The position numbers and the translations under genes are program-made. The notes under the pieces are model-generated. The model did not search any database. It was not told the origin of the DNA and worked only from the letters and a program-made list of their open reading frames with translations. A stretch of DNA of 45,214 nucleotides from an uncultured Candidatus Saccharibacteria bacterium. Lineage in GTDB: Bacteria; Patescibacteriota; Saccharimonadia; Saccharimonadales; Saccharimonadaceae. The stretch lies in the NCBI GenBank assembly GCA_938043965.1, contig CALIQQ010000006.1:1-45214 (forward strand), written 5' to 3'. Below, piece by piece: positions 8,101 through 14,433 of the stretch (positions are counted from its first letter, which is position 1; every line of letters begins with the position of its first letter).

Positions 8101-8264
8101 GCATTCGAAAGATTGCTTCCGGCAACATGAATGCTGATATGATGAAAGAACGCATCTTTAAAGCTCTCGATATTGAAAAATTCCGCAAAGAAGAAGCTAA
8201 TAAACGCCGTATGGAGAATGAGGAGTTTAAACAAAGCTATAAGAAAAATAAAAATAACAATTAA
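5190..8264 (+). CDS. VirB6/TrbL-like T4SS membrane protein with long C-terminal extension
   Basis: 1024 residues. Signal peptide about 1-33 (ending FADP), a Pro/Thr/Asn/Gln linker to about 85 and a Glu/Lys patch. A polytopic membrane part spans about 105-392 with roughly six to eight helices, typical of the TrbL/VirB6 channel component that spans the inner membrane. Residues about 393-1024 are hydrophilic, rich in Ala, Arg, Asn and charged residues, with no motif I recognise. Ordinary VirB6 proteins have about 300 residues, so this is an extended form, as known for some intracellular bacteria. ATG at 5190 is followed at once by a second ATG (5193); either may be used. Codons are strongly C-ending. 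A terminator follows, so the gene is transcribed alone. Confidence 0.85.
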   Translation: MMKILEKLKRALIFPLAGIIFAASSLSLTTPVFADPTPQTPTPAPAITVPTTNNQSGNQNPTTTGNNTSTNQNSNTAQSTNQSQAEEKSEEKKTEEKTENASCYSQVGGLGWIVCPVAAFLSRAIDTIYDLIEDFLILEPISMDEKSPVFQIWVYARNITNIIFIIFLMAVIYSQVTGFGLSNYGIKRALPRLIIAAILINLSYLICVLAVDFSNLVGRSLHGFLSSVATTAASSGQFGSGYSTSFYDIFTTIAAGGVIGTLVVGLSGGPLGLLLAIIPVILGGIISVLIGLFTISLRQAVIILLVSVAPLAFGAYLLPNTERWFKKWTNLFFQMIFFYPMFSLLFGASKVASGIFMGSANSMLGIILGLAVQVLPLIFAIGLMKMAGTVLGQVGNALNSLGNKANAGVRSFVEPHKELARAKHLAKNLRKPFNPLSGGALRAAGHKHQSRVKFRQDQVNTTISGLTGEDLSALRTNKRVIGYDKNNQPIYTQVPFRRTNRYMNEEAEAREVGLRKLTNDLVVENAYGNLSDYQKEHGIKKGAAVKTAARMGGHYLDYRTQLTAKARNDEADERFYNDTIIKAAERDTVMDSKGNIISSTIRDQAAYDRYINGALGASGYSINQLTEEGKRLANEARVNVIGDAYSRSEAQRASSIKRFEAYMGKQVTMEVIEQYENMIKHKDIDGIIAAHNVLAKRGDYDKIAAHMEEYFNSGAVKLGEDAANTLALNLLSMSGSAPTLARFGKFINMETWAYTSGKRKTQEVTAEQFVSGVIKDEFDANGQPVNTKISLATSLEGTKLNAIDRTAFAANDEFTNSISISNGYTPEQARTARINIENAMLPQIISALPTFASGSEQIRSMVGHMTGMKYNARLGAWEDNIKKDNPADQALENEIVKYTMDKYLESLTARDLISMKSDTWGGIVARLKLNKLNERDEDGNLKYNFDLSKKEDNEELEDLVNKDLQVTLESRIRKIASGNMNADMMKERIFKALDIEKFRKEEANKRRMENEEFKQSYKKNKNNN

Positions 8265-8283
8265 GCCTCTAACTAAGCTTAAG

Positions 8284-8312
8284 AAAAATAGCCCCAAAAT
8301 GGGGCTATTTTT
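8284..8312 (+). terminator. Terminator after the virB6-like gene
   Basis: Perfect 12-base stem AAAAATAGCCCC / GGGGCTATTTTT with loop AAAAT. It separates the virB6-like gene from prgI, which has its own TAAAAT box at 8337-8342. Confidence 0.88.
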
Positions 8313-8352
8313 CTGTCTTTTTAAATCTGTTTATGATAAAATATAAGCATAT

Positions 8353-9318
8353 ATGGCTCAATATAAGGTCCCTCAAGATGTTGAGGCAGAGGATAAACTT
8401 CTAGGGCCGTTTACCTTTAGGCAGTTTATCTATCTCCTTATTGCGGCGGCCGGAATTGCTGGGGCGTGGGGGCTTTTTCAATTATTTCCACTCTTAGCAC
8501 TCATTCCTCTTCCGTTCGTATTCTTTTTTGGTGTCTTAGCCCTCCCGCTCAAAAAAGATCAGCCGATGGAAACTTATCTTGCCGCAATCATTAGTTTTTA
8601 TTTTAAACCTAATCGTCGAATCTGGACTGCCGGCCAAAGGGAATCAACCATTAAAATTATTGCTCCAAAAAAAGCCGAAAAGTCTCGCACTCGTAATCTT
8701 ACTGAAGAAGAAGCCTCTCATCGTCTCTCTTTTCTTGCCAGTATCATCGATACTGAAGGTTATGCTATTCGAGGCGACTCATCCATGAAGGATGAATACG
8801 CTGCCGAAGCCGACACTATTGAAGACGTACTTGACGCTGACAACCCAGTTATTGATCGCATTATCGAACAAGAACAAACAGAGCGCAAACAAGAACTTAT
8901 TGCTCAAATGCGTACTGCCATTAATCGCACCGACAATCTCACCGCCACCCCTTCCGCTAATACCCCAATCGCAGCCCCATCACCGATTCTCCCCGCTCCT
9001 TCACTTCCTCAACCTCAAGCTACACCAACTACTATTAACCAACAGCTCCAAAATCTTGCCACAAATAACTCTTTTTCCATTCAAACTATCGCACAACAAG
9101 CTAATCGCATTCAGCAAACGCTTCAACCTCAACCAACATTCCAACCTCAGCAAACATTCCAGCCTCAACCCTTTTCTCAATCCTCAACTCCAATTCAACC
9201 ATCCTACCCGTCACCACAACCCCAATTCGCTCAGCCTCAATCTTCACAACCAGCCATCAACCCACCTGACTTATACGGTCCACCACCAGCCATTTTTAGC
9301 ACCAACCAGCAAAATTAA
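8353..9318 (+). CDS. PrgI family (VirB3-like) T4SS protein with Pro/Gln-rich tail
   Basis: 321 residues. The N-terminal 95 residues match the PrgI family: MAQYKVPQDVEAEDKLLGPFTF, two close membrane helices (about 24-45 and 48-66), then KPNRRIW. PrgI is the Gram-positive counterpart of VirB3, a small inner-membrane partner of VirB4. Residues about 100-200 are acidic and helical. From about 200 the protein is low-complexity Pro/Gln/Ser/Thr with repeated QPQ-TFQPQ units, so it is almost three times the usual length. The possible -10 box ends ten bases before the ATG, giving almost no leader. Downstream is the TraC-like gene after nine bases. Confidence 0.88.
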   Translation: MAQYKVPQDVEAEDKLLGPFTFRQFIYLLIAAAGIAGAWGLFQLFPLLALIPLPFVFFFGVLALPLKKDQPMETYLAAIISFYFKPNRRIWTAGQRESTIKIIAPKKAEKSRTRNLTEEEASHRLSFLASIIDTEGYAIRGDSSMKDEYAAEADTIEDVLDADNPVIDRIIEQEQTERKQELIAQMRTAINRTDNLTATPSANTPIAAPSPILPAPSLPQPQATPTTINQQLQNLATNNSFSIQTIAQQANRIQQTLQPQPTFQPQQTFQPQPFSQSSTPIQPSYPSPQPQFAQPQSSQPAINPPDLYGPPPAIFSTNQQN

Positions 9319-9327
9319 GGAGAATTC

Positions 9328-10167
9328 ATGAACCCACAAAACATTCAATCGCAAATCCCGCCAACATCACAAGGCCCATCACAGGCCATACCACAAGCAG
9401 CTCCTCAAAATGTATCAGCCATCATTCCACAGGCTACGGCTGACGTCACTATCACTCAAGCCGACTCCCCTGCCTCTACTCAAACCACCCTCCTCATTTC
9501 CGAGCTCCGCGATGGCATGGTTATCATGAAAGATGGCTCATTTCGTGCTGTCATTGCCTGTAAATCCATCAACTTTGACCTCATGTCCGAATCCGAACGT
9601 GAAGCCGTCGAGTATTCCTATCAAGGGTTCATCAATTCACTTAATTTTCCCACCCAAATTATGATTCGCTCTCAACGCGTCGATATTGGACCATATCTTG
9701 AACGACTCTCCGATATTCGCCGCAATACCGACAATATGCTACTTGGTGTTCTCATGGATGATTATATTAACTTTATCGATATTCTTTCCCAAGAAGCCAA
9801 CATCATGGATAAGTCTTTCTTCATCATCATCCCTTATTACACCACTAAGGATGCTGAAAAAGTTATCACTGAACCAAAAAACATCTTCTCTGGACTTTTT
9901 GGTTCCAAAGAACCAACCATCACTAAAATTGACCGTATCACTTATGACAAAGCCGTTTCCGAAATCAATAATCGCACCGAAGCTGTCATTTCCGGCCTCT
10001 TCCAAATCGGCATCCATTCTGTCCGCCTTAACACCAAAGAACTCTCTGAGCTCTATTACAACGTCAATAACCCAGACACCGCAGTCCGCGAACCGTTTAT
10101 TGATTTTTCTAAAATGGCAACCACATATGTTAAGAAGGGGGAACGACCTCAAGGAGTACAACAATAA
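9328..10167 (+). CDS. TraC-like protein, partner of VirB4
   Basis: 279 residues. After a Pro/Gln/Ala-rich start (about 1-45), residues about 50-160 contain the TraC-like domain (LLISELRDGMVIMKDGSFRAVI...SINFDLMSESEREAVEYSYQGF), which resembles the N-terminal part of VirB4/TraC ATPases. There is no Walker motif. AAGGAGAATTC precedes the ATG. Its stop overlaps the virB4 start (TAATG), so the two are translationally coupled. Probably a non-catalytic subunit on the cytoplasmic face of the channel; this is inferred from family and context. Confidence 0.8.
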   Translation: MNPQNIQSQIPPTSQGPSQAIPQAAPQNVSAIIPQATADVTITQADSPASTQTTLLISELRDGMVIMKDGSFRAVIACKSINFDLMSESEREAVEYSYQGFINSLNFPTQIMIRSQRVDIGPYLERLSDIRRNTDNMLLGVLMDDYINFIDILSQEANIMDKSFFIIIPYYTTKDAEKVITEPKNIFSGLFGSKEPTITKIDRITYDKAVSEINNRTEAVISGLFQIGIHSVRLNTKELSELYYNVNNPDTAVREPFIDFSKMATTYVKKGERPQGVQQ

Positions 10168-11984
10168 TGGCAAAAAGAAAACTTACCGCAGCTGAACTTG
10201 CTGCTCAAGCTCAATCTATGGAAGAAGCCGAAGTCCAGCGTGCTTTTGAGCAAGGTATCACTACTTTACGTGACCTCATCTCACCATCTTCTATCGAAAT
10301 CCATTCTAGCTATTTCCGACTTGGCACTAAATATGGCCGCACCGTTTATGTTTATGGCTACCCTCGTACCCTTTACACTGGTTGGCTTTCACCTCTCATC
10401 AATATCGACGAGGTGCTTGATATCTCTATGTATATCTATCCAGTCGACACCACGATTGTGATGAAAAACCTTCGCAAAAAGGTTACTCAGCTTGAAGCCG
10501 ACATTTCCTTAAATGCTGAAAAAGGTCGTATTAGAAATCCTGAAACTGATGCCGCCATTCAAGACGCCGAAGAACTTCGTGATGCACTCCAAGTCGGTTC
10601 TGAAAAATTCTTCCGTTTTGGGCTCTATGTCACCATCTGGGCCGAATCACTCGATGAACTTAATTTTGTCCAACATAAAATTGAAACCATTTTTGGCCAA
10701 CAAATGGTCTTTTCAAAAGTAGCTTCTTCCCAGCAAGAACAGGGAATGAACACTACCATGCCAATGTGTACTGATCAGCTTCAAATTCGCCGCAATATGA
10801 ATACTGGCGCTATCTCCACGTCCTTCCCATTCACCTCTGCCGACCTTACTCAAGAACGTGGCATTCTCTATGGTATCAATATGCACAACAATGGCCTTGT
10901 TATTTTTGACCGTTTTTCTCTTGAAAACGCCAACATGGTAGTTTTCGCAAAATCCGGTGCCGGTAAATCTTTCACCGTTAAACTCGAAGCTCTTCGTTCC
11001 ATGATGCTTGGCGCGGAAATTCTTATCATCGACCCAGAAAACGAGTATCAAAAACTCTGCGATGCCGTCGGCGGCTCCTATGTTCGACTCTCGTTAAACT
11101 CTGATGTCCGCATCAATCCATTTGATTTACCAAAAGTTATCGACAGCGAAGATGCTTCCGATGCGCTCCGCGCTAACCTTGTCACTCTTCATGGCTTATT
11201 CCGTCTCATGCTCGGCGGCACTCAAATTTCCGCTAACGGCCAGCCAATTTCCGCTCTTTCGCCAAACGAAGAAGCCGATCTCGACCAAGCCCTCATCGAC
11301 ACCTACGCTCGTGCCGGCATCACCTCCGATCCACTTACCCACCAATCCACCCCACCAACCATCATCAACCTTTATGACACCCTTCTTCATATGGGCGGTA
11401 CTGGTCCGCAATTAGCACAACGTCTCCGCAAATACACCACCGGCACTTTCGCAGGTATTTTCTCTCAACAATCTAACGTCAACATCAATAACCAAATGGT
11501 CGTTTTTAATATCCGCGACCTTGAAGACGAGCTTCGACCAGTTGCAATGTACATCGTGCTTTCCCATATCTGGAACATTGTGCGCGCCGATCAAAGAAAG
11601 CGCCTTCTCCTCGTCGATGAGGCTTGGCAACTTATGAAATATGACGACTCAGCCAACTTCCTCTTTAGTCTTGCTAAGCGTGCACGTAAATACTTCCTTG
11701 GACTTACTACTATCACCCAGGACGTGGAAGACTTTATGTCTAGCAAAATGGGGCGTGCCATCGTCCACAACTCTTCACTCCAGCTTCTTTTGAAGCAATC
11801 TTCCGCCGCAGTTGATGTGCTTTCTGACGTCTTTAAATTAACTGAAGAAGAGAAAAAACGCCTCTCAAACTTCCCAGTCGGACAAGGTCTCTTCTTTGCC
11901 GGTCAGAACCATGTTCACATCCAAGTTATCGCTTCCGAAACCGAGGAAGGCCTCATCACTACTAATCCAAACGCCCGCCGATAA
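10167..11984 (+). CDS. virB4: VirB4/TraC family T4SS ATPase
   Basis: 605 residues, a complete VirB4-type ATPase that powers pilin extraction and substrate transfer at the inner membrane. The N-terminal domain holds GTKYGRTVYVYGYPRTLYTGW. Walker A is AKSGAGKS at about 261-268, Walker B is LLLVDEAW with D484 and E485, and the C-terminal part contains ITQDVEDFM and the sensor-like region GQGLFFAGQNHVHIQV. Start overlaps the stop of the TraC-like gene by one base. Codon use is C-rich like the virB6-like gene. No VirD4 or VirB11 ATPase is present in the window, so VirB4 is the only T4SS motor seen here. Confidence 0.95.
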   Translation: MAKRKLTAAELAAQAQSMEEAEVQRAFEQGITTLRDLISPSSIEIHSSYFRLGTKYGRTVYVYGYPRTLYTGWLSPLINIDEVLDISMYIYPVDTTIVMKNLRKKVTQLEADISLNAEKGRIRNPETDAAIQDAEELRDALQVGSEKFFRFGLYVTIWAESLDELNFVQHKIETIFGQQMVFSKVASSQQEQGMNTTMPMCTDQLQIRRNMNTGAISTSFPFTSADLTQERGILYGINMHNNGLVIFDRFSLENANMVVFAKSGAGKSFTVKLEALRSMMLGAEILIIDPENEYQKLCDAVGGSYVRLSLNSDVRINPFDLPKVIDSEDASDALRANLVTLHGLFRLMLGGTQISANGQPISALSPNEEADLDQALIDTYARAGITSDPLTHQSTPPTIINLYDTLLHMGGTGPQLAQRLRKYTTGTFAGIFSQQSNVNINNQMVVFNIRDLEDELRPVAMYIVLSHIWNIVRADQRKRLLLVDEAWQLMKYDDSANFLFSLAKRARKYFLGLTTITQDVEDFMSSKMGRAIVHNSSLQLLLKQSSAAVDVLSDVFKLTEEEKKRLSNFPVGQGLFFAGQNHVHIQVIASETEEGLITTNPNARR

Positions 11985-12040
11985 AAAACACAGATATTAC
12001 ATTTATCACCCATAAAAACACTGCATTATTTTTGTCAACA

Positions 12041-12051
12041 TATAATATAAT
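12041..12051 (+). promoter_or_regulatory. Overlapping TATAAT boxes upstream of ABC transporter
   Basis: TATAATATAAT gives two overlapping -10 boxes, with the ATG at 12058 only six bases later. No -35 box is seen. Transcripts would be leaderless or almost so. Confidence 0.45.
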
Positions 12052-12057
12052 TAAGTC

Positions 12058-12729
12058 ATGGAAGAACCGATCATAGAAGCGATTGCATTAACAAAAAACT
12101 TCGGTCAAAAAAATCAATACTCCGTTCTAAAAAACATTAATCTTAAGATCTATAAAGGTGAATTTATTGCAATTACCGGGGCTAGCGGTAGCGGTAAAAG
12201 CACCCTGCTAAACATTCTCAGCGGACTCGATAGTCCGTCTAGCGGCGAAATTCGCTATAATGGTAAAACTATTTCGAGTTTTTCCGACAATGCTCTTTCA
12301 AATTTTCGCAATCAGACCATCGGTTTTATTTTCCAATCCTATAACCTCCAGCCTTTTCTATCTGTCTATGACAACATCGCCATTCCAGCTTATCTTAAAA
12401 ACTCAAAGCGAGCCCAGATTGAATCAAAAGTCGATAGTCTCCTCAAAATCATGGGGCTAGAAGATAAGCGAGACCACCAAATTTCAGGACTGTCTGGCGG
12501 ACAATGTCAGCGTGTCGCTATCGCACGGGCTTTAATCAACGACCCCTCTGTTATTTTTGCAGATGAGCCAACCGGAAATTTAGACAGCAAAAGTACCGAA
12601 AACATCATCTCATTATTAAAACATATTAATAGAAATCTAAAAATTACTGTTATTTTAGTTACACACGAAGAAAGCATCGCTAAAATTTCCGATCGACACA
12701 TAATTATAAAAGATGGAGAATTAGTTTAA
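12058..12729 (+). CDS. ABC transporter ATP-binding protein (MacB/LolD type)
   Basis: 223 residues, the usual size for a stand-alone LolD/MacB-type ATPase. Walker A GASGSGKS at 41-48, Q-loop FIFQSYNLQPF, signature LSGGQCQRVAIARA, Walker B VIFADEPTGNLDS and H-loop VTHEES are all intact. It pairs with the FtsX-type permease whose ATG overlaps its stop (TAATG). Family members work in extrusion of lipoproteins, peptides or antibiotics, or in signalling to wall hydrolases (FtsE-like). The neighbouring wall hydrolases make the last option attractive but unproven. Base composition is more AT-rich than the T4SS genes on both sides. Confidence 0.92.
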   Translation: MEEPIIEAIALTKNFGQKNQYSVLKNINLKIYKGEFIAITGASGSGKSTLLNILSGLDSPSSGEIRYNGKTISSFSDNALSNFRNQTIGFIFQSYNLQPFLSVYDNIAIPAYLKNSKRAQIESKVDSLLKIMGLEDKRDHQISGLSGGQCQRVAIARALINDPSVIFADEPTGNLDSKSTENIISLLKHINRNLKITVILVTHEESIAKISDRHIIIKDGELV

Positions 12730-14366
12730 TGATTTCTATTTTCAATACTTTTCATATTAGTCGAAAAAGATTAAAATACAAAAAGGCGCTAACCTATATT
12801 ACTATTTTTATTTCATCATTAGCTATTAGCTCGCTACTTCTTTTCATCTCCTTTTCAAGTGGTATCATTAAAAGCATAAACAATTATATTGCTGAGTCTT
12901 TGAATCATGAATATCTAGTAAAAATTGCTCCAAACATACCACCTAATATTATTTCACTACCAAGATTCGATTTAACAAAGACACAGGTAGAAGACATAAA
13001 GACATTTGAAAAAACATTTCCGGCTAAAGATACTATGTTGATACCTGACAATATCAGTGACATAAAAACAGAGTCTGGGTATATATTAAATTACAGTTCT
13101 CCCAACTATAATAAGTACATAGAACATCTTCAAAAAGAATACGTGAAAATTGCAAAAAACACTTTAGAATCACTAGAGTCAAACAAGAATCTTCTCAACA
13201 TAGCTAATACATATAGTAATTTAGAATTATTTTTTGACAGAAAAGAACTTCACTTTATAGGTGAAGACAAGGATAAGGAAGATTTGTTGGATCTCAAAAA
13301 AGAAGATTCTTCTCCATACGGATCATACGATTTTCACGTTCGAAGAAATTTTTATACTTTTATTGACGATAAATTGATAGAAAAATTTTTATACACAGAT
13401 TTTAAAAAAGAACCTGGCGCAATCCCCATAATTATTACAAAAGAAGAAGGGCGAGCCCTTTTTGGGGATAAGAACTTAAAGGGATTAACTTACTATTCAT
13501 GTCTCAGAAAAAATCTTTCAACAATCAACAAATGCACCGATGATGAGCTTCTAAAATTTCAAATTGTTGGAGTAATTCCTCTGCAAAAATCTTTTTCAAG
13601 CAGGACAGCAGATATCAGCGATCTATTTAATAATATCGTTAACGTTCGTTTCGATTCTGGCGCATTAATCCCCATAAATAATTTCAAAAGTATTTCAAAC
13701 TACGAAAAACAAGGTAAACTTTTTTTCGAAGGTCCTATAAATAACAATATTTTTTACAAAAACAAAATTAGTCCTCACATTATATCTTTTAAAACTATCG
13801 AGCAAGTTAAAAATTTTCAAAATAATTATTCTTGCGATTTTTATGCCAATACAGACTCTTGCGACAAACCATGGCGTTCTGAAATTTTCGGGTTAAATTA
13901 TTTATTAATTAATGATCTTTCTAGTCAAATCAATAAATTAAAATTTCTAATTATTCTAATTGCAATCATTATCCTATTCTTAATCTTCTCCTTAATGATA
14001 ATTAAACTCATCATCGAAAGTCGTAAAGATTCTGCCATTTTCCGTGCTATCGGCGCTAAAAAATCCGACATTCTAAAAATTTACACCTCCATGTCTTTTA
14101 TCGTTGCCACCAGAATCATCATCACCAGCATCATTATCACTCTCGTCACCATCTTCATCATCAATAACTTTTTCTCAACAAAAATCATCGAAAGTCTTAT
14201 TAGCGACTCCGGTTTTCCAAATATTGATTTCTCATTATTTGCCCTCGACCTACCAACTACTACACTTATTATTCTCGGCGTCTATCTCGTCAGTCTTCTC
14301 GCCACCATCCCTACTGCCCTCACTAATATTCAGCGCAACATTATATCAGATATTAAACACGAATAA
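12729..14366 (+). CDS. FtsX/MacB-type ABC transporter permease
   Basis: 545 residues. One N-terminal helix (about 18-46), then a large extracytoplasmic domain (about 50-400), then three C-terminal helices (about 405-430, 455-480, 505-530) with the FtsX motif region SRKDSAIFRAIGAKKSDILKIY between the first two. This four-helix layout is that of MacB-type permeases, which act as mechanotransmitters. The extracytoplasmic domain is unlike anything I recognise. The DNA is mosaic: 12.73-13.95 kb is AT-rich, but the part coding the C-terminal helices is strongly C-rich like the T4SS genes, which suggests recombination inside the gene. Confidence 0.85.
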   Translation: MISIFNTFHISRKRLKYKKALTYITIFISSLAISSLLLFISFSSGIIKSINNYIAESLNHEYLVKIAPNIPPNIISLPRFDLTKTQVEDIKTFEKTFPAKDTMLIPDNISDIKTESGYILNYSSPNYNKYIEHLQKEYVKIAKNTLESLESNKNLLNIANTYSNLELFFDRKELHFIGEDKDKEDLLDLKKEDSSPYGSYDFHVRRNFYTFIDDKLIEKFLYTDFKKEPGAIPIIITKEEGRALFGDKNLKGLTYYSCLRKNLSTINKCTDDELLKFQIVGVIPLQKSFSSRTADISDLFNNIVNVRFDSGALIPINNFKSISNYEKQGKLFFEGPINNNIFYKNKISPHIISFKTIEQVKNFQNNYSCDFYANTDSCDKPWRSEIFGLNYLLINDLSSQINKLKFLIILIAIIILFLIFSLMIIKLIIESRKDSAIFRAIGAKKSDILKIYTSMSFIVATRIIITSIIITLVTIFIINNFFSTKIIESLISDSGFPNIDFSLFALDLPTTTLIILGVYLVSLLATIPTALTNIQRNIISDIKHE

Positions 14367-14380
14367 TTAGTGCTTATGTT

Positions 14381-14408
14381 TTGAGAACCAGCTTAAAAAT
14401 GCTATAAT
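14381..14408 (+). promoter_or_regulatory. Promoter of the 904-residue exported protein gene
   Basis: TTGAGA (14381-14386), 16-base spacer, TGC-TATAAT (14403-14408) with an extended -10. Confidence 0.65.
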
Positions 14409-14433
14409 ATACCCATAATTTAATCTTAAAGTT

